A stretch of 64,000 bases of DNA from Nansenia antarctica. Taxonomy: Eukaryota > Chordata > Actinopteri > Argentiniformes > Microstomatidae. Made by a program: the position numbers and the translations under genes. The first letter of the stretch is position 1. Every line of letters begins with the position of its first letter. Under the pieces are notes generated by a model. The model worked only from the letters and a program-made list of their open reading frames with translations, was not told the origin of the DNA and did no database searches. The stretch spans positions 27,539,098 through 27,603,097 of the forward strand of contig OZ022345.1 of assembly GCA_963989245.1 (NCBI GenBank), in the 5' to 3' direction. Shown one piece after another: positions 1 to 12,524 of the stretch.

Positions 1-26
1 TGTCACTCTCCTTCTGTCTGCTGCCA

Positions 27-43
27 CTGTGATGTCACTACTA
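27..43 (+). repeat. Exemplar of the 17-base short monomer
   Basis: This is the common core CTGTGATGTCACT followed by ACTA. Short monomers make up 11 of the 30 monomers in the 687-base repeat. Most are followed by a 26-base TAC-type monomer, giving a recurrent 43-base pair. Position-specific variants of the short monomer begin CTATGATG or CTATCATG, or carry CACAACTA, CATTACTA or TTCACTACTA, and these serve as addresses within the higher-order repeat. Confidence 0.95.
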
Positions 44-60
44 CTGTGATGTCATTACTA
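44..60 (+). repeat. Short-monomer variant with CATTACTA, second after the marker
   Basis: This 17-base monomer has C-to-T in CACTACTA, giving CATTACTA. It follows nearly every 32-base marker as the second short monomer, and unlike ordinary short monomers it is followed by a TTC-type long monomer. It is therefore a fixed position of the higher-order repeat and not a random mutation. At 3951 and 5751 it carries a further T-to-C change (TTACCACTG). Confidence 0.9.
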
Positions 61-86
61 CTGTGATGTCACTCTCCTTCTGTCTA
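61..86 (+). repeat. Exemplar of the 26-base long monomer, TTC type
   Basis: Core CTGTGATGTCACT plus tail CTCCTTCTGTCTA. It contains 12 G or C of 26 bases and 19 pyrimidines. Variants fixed at particular places in the higher-order repeat include CTTTCTA, CTTCAGTCTA, CTGGCTA, CTGTCCA, and starts CTATGATG or CTTTGATG. Confidence 0.95.
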
Positions 87-129
87 CTGTGATGTCACTC
101 TCCTTCTGTCTACTATGATGTCACTACTA

Positions 130-155
130 CTGTGATGTCACTCTCCTACTGTCTA
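130..155 (+). repeat. Exemplar of the 26-base long monomer, TAC type
   Basis: Core CTGTGATGTCACT plus tail CTCCTACTGTCTA; it differs from the TTC type by one T-to-A change. It almost always follows a short monomer, so short plus TAC-long forms a 43-base composite. Variants end in GTCCA, GTCAA or GTCTTCTG at fixed places in the larger repeats. Confidence 0.95.
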
Positions 156-681
156 CTGTGATGTCACTACTACTGTGATGTCACTCTCCTACTGTCTACT
201 GTGATGTCACTCTCCTTCTGTCTACTGTGATGTCACTCTCCTTCTTTCTACTGTGATGTCACTCTCCTTCTGTCTACTATGATGTCACAACTACTGTGAT
301 GTCACTCTCCTACTGTCTACTGTGATGTCACTCTCCTTCTGTCTACTATCATGTCACTACTACTGTGATGTCACTCTCCTACTGTCTACTGTGATGTCAC
401 TCTCCTTCTGTCTACTATCATGTCACTACTACTGTGATGTCACTCTCCTACTGTCTACTGTGATGTCACTACTACTGTGATGTCACTCTCCTACTGTCCA
501 CTGTGATGTCACTACTACTATGATGTCACTCTCCTTCTGTCTACTTTGATGTCACTCTCCTTCTGTCTACTGTGATGTCACTACTACTGTGATGTCACTC
601 TCCTACTGTCTACTGTGATGTCACTCTCCTTCTGTCTACTATGATGTCACTACTACTGTGATGTCACTCTCCTACTGTCTA

Positions 682-713
682 CTGTGATGTCACTCTCCTT
701 CTGTCTGCTGCCA
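682..713 (+). repeat. Exemplar of the 32-base marker monomer containing CTGCTGCCA
   Basis: Core CTGTGATGTCACT plus tail CTCCTTCTGTCTGCTGCCA. Relative to the TTC-type long monomer, the final A is replaced by GCTGCCA, adding 6 bases. It occurs once per higher-order repeat or sub-block and is the best landmark in the array; I counted about 112 by eye. It is usually preceded by a short plus TAC-long pair and followed by two short monomers. In a recurrent variant the core is CTGTGATGTCTCT (for example just before 2609, 6853, 10367 and 13849). Confidence 0.95.
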
Positions 714-1469
714 CTGTGATGTCACTACTACTGTGATGTCATTACTACTGTGATGTCACTCTCCTTCTGTCTACTGTGATGTCACTCTCCTTCTGTCCAC
801 TATCATGTCACTACTACTGTGATGTCACTCTCCTACTGTCTACTGTGATGTCACTCTCCTACTGTCTACTGTGATGTCACTCTCCTTCTGTCTACTGTGA
901 TGTCACTCTCCTTCTTTCTACTGTGATGTCACTCTCCTTCTGTCTACTATGATGTCACAACTACTGTGATGTCACTCTCCTACTGTCTACTGTGATGTCA
1001 CTCTCATTCTTTCTACTGTGATGTCACTCTCCTTCTGTCTACTATGATGTCACAACTACTGTGATGTCACTCTCCTACTGTCTACTGTGATGTCACTCTC
1101 CTTCTGTCTACTATCATGTCACTACTACTGTGATGTCACTCTCCTACTGTCTACTGTGATGTCACTCTCCTTCTGTCTACTATGATGTCACTACTACTGT
1201 GATGTCACTCTCCTACTGTCTACTGTGATGTCACTACTACTGTGATGTCACTCTCCTACTGTCCACTGTGATGTCACTACTACTATGATGTCACTCTCCT
1301 TCTGTCTACTTTGATGTCACTCTCCTTCTGTCTACTGTGATGTCACTACTACTGTGATGTCACTCTCCTACTGTCTACTGTGATGTCACTCTCCTTCTGT
1401 CTACTATGATGTCACTACTACTGTGATGTCACTCTCCTACTGTCTACTGTGATGTCACTCTCCTTCTGT
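705..1469 (+). repeat. Expanded higher-order repeat of 765 bases
   Basis: This is the same order of monomers as the 687-base prototype, with a net gain of 78 bases, the length of three long monomers. The gain lies around 1000-1060, where the CTTTCTA-long, TTC-long, CACAACTA-short and TAC-long set is repeated; one copy has CTCATTCTTTCTA. This shows expansion by whole monomers inside a repeat. Confidence 0.8.
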
Positions 1470-2830
1470 CTGCTGCCACTGTGATGTCACTACTACTGTG
1501 ATGTCATTACTACTGTGATGTCACTCTCCTTCTGTCTACTGTGATGTCACTCTCCTTCTGTCTACTATGATGTCACTACTACTGTGATGTCACTCTCCTA
1601 CTGTCTACTGTGATGTCACTCTCCTTCTGTCTGCTGCCACTGTGATGTCACTCTCCTACTGTCTACTGTGATGTCACTCTCCTTCTGTCTACTGTGATGT
1701 CACTACTACTGTGATGTCACTCTCCTACTGTCTACTGTGATGTCACTCTCCTTCTGTCTACTGTGATGTCACTCTCCTTCTGTCTACTGTGATGTCACTC
1801 TCCTTCTGTCTACTATGATGTCACTACTACTGTGATGTCACTCTCCTACTGTCTACTGTGATGTCACTACTACTGTGATGTCACTCTCCTACTGTCTACT
1901 GTGATGTCACTCTCCTTCTGTCTGCTGCCACTGTGATGTCACTACTACTGTGATGTCATTACTACTGTGATGTCACTCTCCTTCTGTCTACTGTGATGTC
2001 ACTCTCCTTCTGTCTACTATGATGTCACTACTACTGTGATGTCACTCTCCTACTGTCTACTGTGATGTCACTACTACTGTGATGTCACTCTCCTACTGTC
2101 TACTGTGATGTCACTCTCCTTCTGTCTACTGTGATGTCACTCTCCTTCTGTCTACTGTGATGTCACTCTCCTTCAGTCTACTATGATGTCACAACTACTG
2201 TGATGTCACTCTCCTACTGTCTACTGTGATGTCACTCTCCTTCTGTCTACTATCATGTCACTACTACTGTGATGTCACTCTCCTACTGTCTACTGTGATG
2301 TCACTCTCCTTCTGTCTACTATGATGGCACTACTACTGTGATGTCACTCTCCTACTGTCTACTGTGATGTCACTACTACTGTGATGTCACTCTCCTACTG
2401 TCTACTGTGATGTCACTACTACTATGATGTCACTCTCCTTCTGTCTACTTTGATGTCACTCTCCTTCTGTCTACTGTGATGTCACTACTACTGTGATGTC
2501 ACTCTCCTACTGTCTACTGTGATGTCACTCTCCTTCTGTCTACTATGATGTCACTACTACTGTGATGTCACTCTCCTACTGTCTACTGTGATGTCTCTCT
2601 CCTTCTGTCTGCTGCCACTGTGATGTCACTACTACTGTGATGTCATTACTACTGTGATGTCACTATCCTTCTGTCTACTGTGATGTCACTCTCCTTCTGT
2701 CTACTATGATGTCACTACTACTGTGATGTCACTCTCCTACTGTCTACTGTGATGTCACTCTCCTTCTGTCTACTGTGATGTCACTCTCCTTCTTTCTACT
2801 GTGATGTCACTCTCCTTCTGTCTACTATGA

Positions 2831-5800
2831 TGTCACAACTACTGTGATGTCACTCTCCTTCTGTCTACTATCATGTCACTACTACTGTGATGTCACTCTC
2901 CTACTGTCTACTGTGATGTCACTCTCCTTCTGTCTACTATGATGTCACTACTACTGTGATGTCACTCTCCTACTGTCTACTGTGATGTCACTACTACTGT
3001 GATGTCACTCTCCTACTGTCCACTGTGATGTCACTACTACTATGATGTCACTCTCCTTCTGTCTACTTTGATGTCACTCGCCTTCTGTCTACTGTGATGT
3101 CACTACTACTGTGATGTCACTCTCCTACTGTCTACTGTGATGTCACTCTCCTTCTGTCTACTATGATGTCACTACTACTGTGATGTCACTCTCCTACTGT
3201 CTACTGTGATGTCACTCTCCTTCTGTCTGCTGCCACTGTGATTTCACTACTACTGTGATGTCATTACTACTGTGATGTCACTCTCCTTCTGTCTACTGTG
3301 ATGTCACTCTCCTTCTGTCCACTATGATGTCACTACTACTGTGATGTCACTCTCCTACTGTCTACTGTGATGTCACTACTACTGTGATGTCACTCTCCTA
3401 CTGTCTACTGTGATGTCACTCTCCTTCTGTCTACTGTGATGTCACTCTCCTTCTTTCTACTGTGATGTCACTCTCCTTCTGTCTACTATGATGTCACAAC
3501 TACTGTGATGTCACTCTCCTACTGTCAACTGTGATGTCACTCTCCTTCTGTCTACTATCATGTCACTACTACTGTGATGTCACTCTCCTACTGTCTACTG
3601 TGATGTCACTCTCCTTCTGTCTACTATGATGTCACTACTACTGTGATGTCACTCTCCTACTGTCTACTGTGATGTCACTACTACTGTGATGTCACTCTCC
3701 TACTGTCTACTGTGATGTCACTACTACTATGATGTCACTCTCCTTCTGTCTACTTTGATGTCACTCTCCTTCTGTCTACTGTGATGTCACTACTACTGTG
3801 ATGTCACTCTCCTACTGTCTACTGTGATGTCACTCTCCTTCTGTCTACTATGATGTCACTACTACTGTGATGTCACTCTCCTACTGTCTACTGTGATGTC
3901 ACTCTCCTTCTGTCTGCTGCCACTGTGATGTCACTACTACTGTGATGTCATTACCACTGTGATGTCACTCTCCTTCTGTCTACTGTGATGTCACTCTCCT
4001 TCTGTCTACTATGATGTCACTACTACTGTGATGTCACTCTCCTACTGTCTACTGTGATGACACTCTCCTTCTGTCTGCTACCACTGTGATGTCACTCTCC
4101 TACTGTCTACTGTGATGTCACTCTCCTTCTGTCTACTGTGATGTCACTACTACTGTGATGTCACCCTCCTACTGTCTACTGTGATGTCACTCTCCTTCTG
4201 TCTACTGTGATGTCACTCTCCTTCTGTCTACTGTGATGTCACTCTCCTTCTGTCTACTATGATGTCACTACTACTGTGATGTCACTCTCCTACTGTCTAC
4301 TGTGATGTCACTACTACTGTGATGTCACTCTCCTACTGTCTACTGTGATGTCACTCTCCTTCTGTCTGCTGCCACTGTGATGTCACTACTACTGTGATGT
4401 CATTACTACTGTGATGTCACTCTCCTTCTGTCTACTGTGATGTCACTCTCCTTCTGTCTACTATGATGTCACTACTACTGTGATGTCACTCTCCTACTGT
4501 CTACTGTGATGTCACTACTACTGTGATGTCACTCTCCTACTGTCTACTGTGATGTCACTCTCCTTCTGTCTACTGTGATGTCACTCTCCTTCTGTCTACT
4601 GTGATGTCACTCTCCTTCAGTCTACTATGGTGTCACAACTACTGTGATGTCACTCTCCTTCTGTCTACTATCATGTCACTACTACTGTGATGTCACTCTC
4701 CTACTGTCTACTGTGATGTCACTCTCCTTCTGTCTACTATGATGTCACTACTACTGTGATGTCACTCTCCTACTGTCTACTGTGATGTCACTACTACTGT
4801 GATGTCACTCTCCTACTGTCCACTGTGATGTCACTACTACTATGATGTCACTCTCCTTCTGTCTACTTTGATGTCACTCGCCTTCTGTCTACTGTGATGT
4901 CACTACTACTGTGATGTCACTCTCCTACTGTCTACTGTGATGTCACTCTCCTTCTGTCTACTATGATGTCACTACTACTGTGATGTCACTCTCCTACTGT
5001 CTACTGTGATGTCACTCTCCTTCTGTCTGCTGCCACTGTGATTTCACTACTACTGTGATGTCATTACTACTGTGATGTCACTCTCCTTCTGTCTACTGTG
5101 ATGTCACTCTCCTTCTGTCCACTATGATGTCACTACTACTGTGATGTCACTCTCCTACTGTCTACTGTGATGTCACTACTACTGTGATGTCACTCTCCTA
5201 CTGTCTACTGTGATGTCACTCTCCTTCTGTCTACTGTGATGTCACTCTCCTTCTTTCTACTGTGATGTCACTCTCCTTCTGTCTACTATGATGTCACAAC
5301 TACTGTGATGTCACTCTCCTACTGTCAACTGTGATGTCACTCTCCTTCTGTCTACTATCATGTCACTACTACTGTGATGTCACTCTCCTACTGTCTACTG
5401 TGATGTCACTCTCCTTCTGTCTACTATGATGTCACTACTACTGTGATGTCACTCTCCTACTGTCTACTGTGATGTCACTACTACTGTGATGTCACTCTCC
5501 TACTGTCTACTGTGATGTCACTACTACTATGATGTCACTCTCCTTCTGTCTACTTTGATGTCACTCTCCTTCTGTCTACTGTGATGTCACTACTACTGTG
5601 ATGTCACTCTCCTACTGTCTACTGTGATGTCACTCTCCTTCTGTCTACTATGATGTCACTACTACTGTGATGTCACTCTCCTACTGTCTACTGTGATGTC
5701 ACTCTCCTTCTGTCTGCTGCCACTGTGATGTCACTACTACTGTGATGTCATTACCACTGTGATGTCACTCTCCTTCTGTCTACTGTGATGTCACTCTCCT

Positions 5801-6459
5801 TCTGTCTACTATGATGTCACTACTACTGTGATGTCACTCTCCTACTGTCTACTGTGATGTCACTCTCCTTCTGTCTGCTACCACTGTGATGTCACTCTCC
5901 TACTGTCTACTGTGATGTCACTCTCCTTCTGTCTACTGTGATGTCACTACTACTGTGATGTCACTCTCCTACTGTCTACTGTGATGTCACTCTCCTTCTG
6001 TCTACTGTGATGTCACTCTCCTTCTGTCTACTGTGATGTCACTCTCCTTCTGTCTACTATGATGTCACTACTACTGTGATGTCACTCTCCTACTGTCTAC
6101 TGTGATGTCACTACTACTGTGATGTCACTCTCCTACTGTCTACTGTGATGTCACTCTCCTTCTGTCTGCTGCCACTGTGATGTCACTACTACTGTGATGT
6201 CATTACTACTGTGATGTCACTCTCCTTCTGTCTACTGTGATGTCACTCTCCTTCTGTCTACTATGATGTCACTACTACTGTGATGTCACTCTCCTACTGT
6301 CTACTGTGATGTCACTACTACTGTGATGTCACTCTCCTACTGTCTACTGTGATGTCACTCTCCTTCTGTCTACTGTGATGTCACTCTCCTTCTGTCTACT
6401 GTGATGTCACTCTCCTTCAGTCTACTATGGTGTCACAACTACTGTGATGTCACTCTCCT
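2831..6459 (+). repeat. 1800-base tandem duplication, about two copies
   Basis: Bases 2831-4659 match 4631-6459 line for line, with only two differences seen (A at 4060 versus T at 5860; C at 4165 versus T at 5965). The match breaks at 2830/4630 (A/G) and 4660/6460 (T/A). Both copies carry the same private change creating a CpG (CACTCGCC at 3076 and 4876), the TTACCACTG change (3951, 5751) and the CTGCTACCA form of the marker (4075, 5875), so the duplication is later than these mutations. Markers start at 3227, 3914, 4075, 4366, 5027, 5714, 5875 and 6166. Confidence 0.92.
3079..3080. other. Rare CpG, copied by duplication
   Basis: CACTCTCC has become CACTCGCC in a TTC-type monomer, creating a CpG in an array otherwise almost free of CpG. 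The same base change is at 4879-4880, exactly 1800 bases on. The third CpG I saw is at 63088-63089 in an unrelated context. Confidence 0.9.
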
Positions 6460-9164
6460 ACTGTCTACTGTGATGTCACTCTCCTTCTGTCTACTATCAT
6501 GTCACTACTACTGTGATGTCACTCTCCTACTGTCTACTGTGATGTCACTCTCCTTCTGTCTACTATGATGGCACTACTACTGTGATGTCACTCTCCTACT
6601 GTCTACTGTGATGTCACTACTACTGTGATGTCACTCTCCTACTGTCTACTGTGATGTCACTACTACTATGATGTCACTCTCCTTCTGTCTACTTTGATGT
6701 CACTCCCCCTCTGTCTACTGTGATGTCACTACTACTGTGATGTCACTCTCCTACTGTCTACTGTGATGTCACTCTCCTTCTGTCTACTATGATGTCACTA
6801 CTACTGTGATGTCACTCTCCTACTGTCTACTGTGATGTCTCTCTCCTTCTGTCTGCTGCCACTGTGATGTCACTACTACTGTGATGTCATTACTACTGTG
6901 ATGTCACTCTCCTTCTGTCTACTGTGATGTCACTCTCCTTCTGTCTACTATGATGTCACTACTACTGTGATGTCACTCTCCTACTGTCTACTGTGATGTC
7001 ACTCTCCTTCTGTCTACTATCATGTCACTACTACTGTGATGTCACTCTCCTACTGTCTACTGTGATGTCACTCTCCTTCTGTCTACTATGATGTCACTAC
7101 TACTGTGATGTCACTCTCCTACTGTCCACTGTGATGTCACTACTACTATGATGTCACTCTCCTTCTGTCTACTTTGATGTCACTCTCCTTCTGTCTACTG
7201 TGATGTCACTACTACTGTGATGTCACTCTCCTACTGTCTACTGTGATGTCACTCTCCTTCTGTCTACTGTGATGTCACTCTCCTTCTGTCCACTATGATG
7301 TCACTACTACTGTGATGTCACTCTCCTACTGTCTACTGTGATGTCACTACTACTGTGATGTCACTCTCCTACTGTCTACTGTGATGTCACTCTCCTTCTG
7401 TCTACTGTGATGTCACTACTACTGTGATGTCACTCTCCTACTGTCTACTGTGATGTCACTCTCCTTCTGTCTGCTGCCACTGTGATTTCACTACTACTGT
7501 GATGTCATTACTACTGTGATGTCACTCTCCTTCTGTCTACTGTGATGTCACTCTCCTTCTGTCCACTATGATGTCACTACTACTGTGATGTCACTCTCCT
7601 ACTGTCTACTGTGATGTCACTACTACTGTGATGTCACTCTCCTACTGTCTACTGTGATGTCACTCTCCTTCTGTCTACTGTGATGTCACTCTCCTTCTTT
7701 CTACTGTGATGTCACTCTCCTTCTGTCTACTATGATGTCACAACTACTGTGATGTCACTCTCCTACTGTCTACTGTGATGTCACTCTCCTTCTGTCTACT
7801 ATCATGTCACTACTACTGTGATGTCACTCTCCTACTGTCTACTGTGATGTCACTCTCCTTCTGTCTACTATGATGTCACTACTACTGTGATGTCACTCTC
7901 CTACTGTCTACTGTGGTGTCACTACTACTGTGATGTCACTCTCCTACTGTCTACTGTGATGTCACTACTACTATGATGTCACTCTCCTTCTGTCTACTTT
8001 GATGTCACTCTCCTTCTGTCTACTGTGATGTCACTACTACTGTGATGTCACTCTCCTACTGTCTACTGTGATGTCACTCTCCTTCTGTCTACTATGATGT
8101 CACTACTACTGTGATGTCACTCTCCTACTGTCTACTGTGATGTCACTCTCCTTCTGTCTGCTGCCACTGTGATGTCACTACTACTGTGATGTCATTACTA
8201 CTGTGATGTCACTCTCCTTCTGTCTACTGTGATGTCACTCTCCTTCTGTCTACTATGATGTCACTACTACTGTGATGTCACTCTCCTACTGTCTACTGTG
8301 ATGTCACTCTCCTTCTGTCTGCTGCCACTGTGATGTCACTCTCCTACTGTCTACTGTGATGTCACTCTCCTTCTGTCTACTGTGATGTCACTACTACTGT
8401 GATGTCACTCTCCTACTGTCTACTGTGATGTCACTCTCCTTCTGTCTACTGTGATGTCACTCTCCTTCTGTCTACTGTGATGTCACTCTCCTTCTGTCTA
8501 CTATGATGTCACTACTACTGTGATGTCACTCTCCTACTGTCTACTGTGATGTCACTACTACTGTGATGTCACTCTCCTACTGTCTACTGTGATGTCACTC
8601 TCCTTCTGTCTGCTGCCACTGTGATGTCACTACTACTGTGATGTCATTACTACTGTGATGTCACTCTCCTTCTGTCTACTGTGATGTCACTCTCCTTCTG
8701 TCTACTATGATGTCACTACTACTGTGATGTCACTCTCCTACTGTCTACTGTGATGTCACTACTACTGTGATGTCACTCTCCTACTGTCTACTGTGATGTC
8801 ACTCTCCTTCTGTCTACTGTGATGTCACTCTCCTTCTGTCTACTGTGATGTCACTCTCCTTCAGTCTACTATGATGTCACAACTACTGTGATGTCACTCT
8901 CCTACTGTCTACTGTGATGTCACTCTCCTTCTGTCTACTATCATGTCACTACTACTGTGATGTCACTCTCCTACTGTCTACTGTGATGTCACTCTCCTTC
9001 TGTCTACTATGATGGCACTACTACTGTGATGTCACTCTCCTACTGTCTACTGTGATGTCACTACTACTGTGATGTCACTCTCCTACTGTCTACTGTGATG
9101 TCACTACTACTATGATGTCACTCTCCTTCTGTCTACTTTGATGTCACTCTCCTTCTGTCTACTG
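6460..9164 (+). repeat. Repeat block with 687- and 618-base units
   Basis: CTGCTGCCA markers start at 6853, 7471, 8158, 8319 and 8610 (spacings 618, 687, 161, 291). The block is the right half of the 4244-base super-repeat and leads into the 3.5-kb super-repeat. At 7914 the core reads CTGTGGTGTCACTACTA, a variant also seen at 12466, 16050 and 18794. No non-repeat sequence is present. Confidence 0.85.
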
Positions 9165-12100
9165 TGATGTCACTACTACTGTGATGTCACTCTCCTACTG
9201 TCTACTGTGATGTCACTCTCCTTCTGTCTGCTGCCACTGTGATGTCACTACTACTGTGATGTCATTACTACTGTGATGTCACTCTCCTTCTGTCTACTGT
9301 GATGTCACTCTCCTTCTGTCTACTATGATGTCACTACTACTGTGATGTCACTCTCCTACTGTCTACTGTGATGTCACTCTCCTTCTGTCTGCTGCCACTG
9401 TGATGTCACTCTCCTACTGTCTACTGTGATGTCACTCTCCTTCTGTCTACTGTGATGTCACTACTACTGTGATGTCACTCTCCTACTGTCTACTGTGATG
9501 TCACTCTCCTTCTGTCTACTGTGATGTCACTCTCCTTCTGTCTACTGTGATGTCACTCTCCTTCTGTCTACTATGATGTCACTACTACTGTGATGTCACT
9601 CTCCTACTGTCTACTGTGATGTCACTACTACTGTGATGTCACTCTCCTACTGTCTACTGTGATGTCACTCTCCTTCTGTCTGCTGCCACTGTGATGTCAC
9701 TACTACTGTGATGTCATTACTACTGTGATGTCACTCTCCTTCTGTCTACTGTGATGTCACTCTCCTTCTGTCTACTATGATGTCACTACTACTGTGATGT
9801 CACTCTCCTACTGTCTACTGTGATGTCACTACTACTGTGATGTCACTCTCCTACTGTCTACTGTGATGTCACTCTCCTTCTGTCTACTGTGATGTCACTC
9901 TCCTTCTGTCTACTGTGATGTCACTCTCCTTCAGTCTACTATGATGTCACAACTACTGTGATGTCACTCTCCTACTGTCTACTGTGATGTCACTCTCCTT
10001 CTGTCTACTATCATGTCACTACTACTGTGATGTCACTCTCCTACTGTCTACTGTGATGTCACTCTCCTTCTGTCTACTATGATGGCACTACTACTGTGAT
10101 GTCACTCTCCTACTGTCTACTGTGATGTCACTACTACTGTGATGTCACTCTCCTACTGTCTACTGTGATGTCACTACTACTATGATGTCACTCTCCTTCT
10201 GTCTACTTTGATGTCACTCTCCTTCTGTCTACTGTGATGTCACTACTACTGTGATGTCACTCTCCTACTGTCTACTGTGATGTCACTCTCCTTCTGTCTA
10301 CTATGATGTCACTACTACTGTGATGTCACTCTCCTACTGTCTACTGTGATGTCTCTCTCCTTCTGTCTGCTGCCACTGTGATGTCACTACTACTGTGATG
10401 TCATTACTACTGTGATGTCACTCTCCTTCTGTCTACTGTGATGTCACTCTCCTTCTGTCTACTATGATGTCACTACTACTGTGATGTCACTCTCCTACTG
10501 TCTACTGTGATGTCACTCTCCTTCTGGCTACTGTGATGTCACTCTCCTTCTTTCTACTGTGATGTCACTCTCCTTCTGTCTACTATGATGTCACAACTAC
10601 TGTGATGTCACTCTCCTACTGTCTACTGTGATGTCACTCTCCTTCTGTCTACTATCATGTCACTACTACTGTGATGTCACTCTCCTACTGTCTACTGTGA
10701 TGTCACTCTCCTTCTGTCTACTATGATGTCACTACTACTGTGATGTCACTCTCCTACTGTCCACTGTGATGTCACTACTACTATGATGTCACTCTCCTTC
10801 TGTCTACTTTGATGTCACTCTCCTTCTGTCTACTGTGATGTCACTACTACTGTGATGTCACTCTCCTACTGTCTACTGTGATGTCACTCTCCTTCTGTCT
10901 GCTGCCACTGTGATTTCACTACTACTGTGATGTCATTACTACTGTGATGTCACTCTCCTTCTGTCTACTGTGATGTCACTCTCCTTCTGTCCACTATGAT
11001 GTCACTACTACTGTGATGTCACTCTCCTACTGTCTACTGTGATGTCACTACTACTGTGATGTCACTCTCCTACTGTCTACTGTGATGTCACTCTCCTTCT
11101 GTCTACTGTGATGTCACTACTACTGTGATGTCACTCTCCTACTGTCTACTGTGATGTCACTCTCCTTCTTTCTACTGTGATGTCACTCTCCTTCTGTCTA
11201 CAATGATGTCACAACTACTGTGATGTCACTCTCCTACTGTCAACTGTGATGTCACTCTCCTTCTGTCTACTATCATGTCACTACTACTGTGATGTCACTC
11301 TCCTACTGTCTACTGTGATGTCACTCTCCTTCTGTCTACTATGATGTCACTACTACTGTGATGTCACTCTCCTACTGTCTACTGTGATGTCACTACTACT
11401 GTGATGTCACTCTCCTACTGTCTTCTGTGATGTCACTACTACTATGATGTCACTCTCCTTCTGTCTACTTTGATGTCACTCTCCTTCTGTCTACTGTGAT
11501 GTCACTACTACTGTGATGTCACTCTCCTACTGTCTACTGTGATGTCACTCTCCTTCTGTCTACTATGATGTCACTACTACTGTGATGTCACTCTCCTACT
11601 GTCTACTGTGATGTCACTCTCCTTCTGTCTGCTGCCACTGTGATGTCACTACTACTGTGATGTCATTACTACTGTGATGTCACTCTCCTTCTGTCTACTG
11701 TGATGTCACTCTCCTTCTGTCTACTATGATGTCACTACTACTGTGATGTCACTCTCCTACTGTCTACTGTGATGTCACTACTACTGTGATGTCACTCTCC
11801 TACTGTCTACTGTGATGTCACTCTCCTTCTGTCTACTGTGATGTCACTCTCCTTCTGTCTACTGTGATGTCACTCTCCTTCAGTCTACTATGATGTCACA
11901 ACTACTGTGATGTCACTCTCCTACTGTCTACTGTGATGTCACTCTCCTTCTGTCTACTATGATGTCACTACTACTGTGATGTCACTCTCCTACTGTCTAC
12001 TGTGATGTCACTCTCCTTCTGTCTGCTGCCACTGTGATTTCACTACTACTGTGATGTCATTACTACTGTGATGTCACTCTCCTTCTGTCTACTGTGATGT

Positions 12101-12524
12101 CACTCTCCTTCTGTCCACTATGATGTCACTACTACTATGATGTCACTCTCCTACTGTCTACTGTGATGTCACTACTACTGTGATGTCACTCTCCTACTGT
12201 CTACTGTGATGTCACTCTCCTTCTGTCTACTGTGATGTCACTCTCCTTCTTTCTACTGTGATGTCACTCTCCTTCTGTCTACTATGATGTCACAACTACT
12301 GTGATGTCACTCTCCTACTGTCTACTGTGATGTCACTCTCCTTCTGTCTACTATCATGTCACTACTACTGTGATGTCACTCTCCTACTGTCTACTGTGAT
12401 GTCACTCTCCTTCTGTCTACTATGATGTCACTACTACTGTGATGTCACTCTCCTACTGTCTACTGTGGTGTCACTACTACTGTGATGTCACTCTCCTACT
12501 GTCTACTGTGATGTCACTACTACT
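9165..12524 (+). repeat. Left copy of a long-range 9810-base repeat
   Basis: This 3.36-kb segment matches 18975-22334 at a constant offset of 9810 bases, with markers at 9228-12023 matching 19038-21833. It carries the diagnostic CTGGCTA (10521), TACAATGATG (11199) and GTCTTCTG (11423) variants at the same places. The few differences seen are near the right end: 12137, 12468, and the changes listed for the right copy. The two copies are more alike than either is to the copies between them. Confidence 0.8.

Larger units (their letters stand above)
18..704 (+). repeat. Prototype 687-base higher-order repeat
   Basis: Measured from one CTGCTGCCA to the next, this unit parses without remainder into 18 long monomers (468 bases), 11 short monomers (187) and one marker monomer (32), totalling 687. 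Internal landmarks in order: the CATTACTA short monomer, two TTC-long monomers, a CTATGATG short monomer, a CTTTCTA long monomer, the CACAACTA short monomer, CTATCATG short monomers, a GTCCA-ending TAC-long monomer, then a CTATGATG and a CTTTGATG long monomer, and a CTATGATG short monomer before the next marker. A 687-base marker spacing recurs many times in the window, so it is the commonest full-length unit; other spacings are internal deletions or expansions of it. Confidence 0.9.
1..2830 (+). repeat. Left block of 687-base repeats with 161- and 291-base sub-blocks
   Basis: CTGCTGCCA markers start at 18, 705, 1470, 1631, 1922 and 2609, giving spacings of 687, 765, 161, 291 and 687. The 161-base block is three short, three long and one marker monomer; the 291-base block fits three short, eight long and one marker monomer. 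The 161-then-291 pair recurs down the array (for example at 3914, 5714, 8158, 9228, 12710, 16295, 19038, 26306, 29103, 30862, 34568 and 36301). Nothing other than repeat is present. Confidence 0.9.
1400..8900 (+). repeat. Two copies of an approximately 4244-base super-repeat
   Basis: Marker positions 1470, 1631, 1922, 2609, 3227, 3914, 4075 and 4366 recur at 5714, 5875, 6166, 6853, 7471, 8158, 8319 and 8610, every pair separated by 4244 bases. Shared variants include GATGGCAC (near 2324 and 6568). Private differences include CACTATCC near 2661 and CTCCCCCTCTG near 6705. Outer limits are approximate. The 1800-base duplication (2831-6459) is superimposed on this pattern. Confidence 0.8.
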
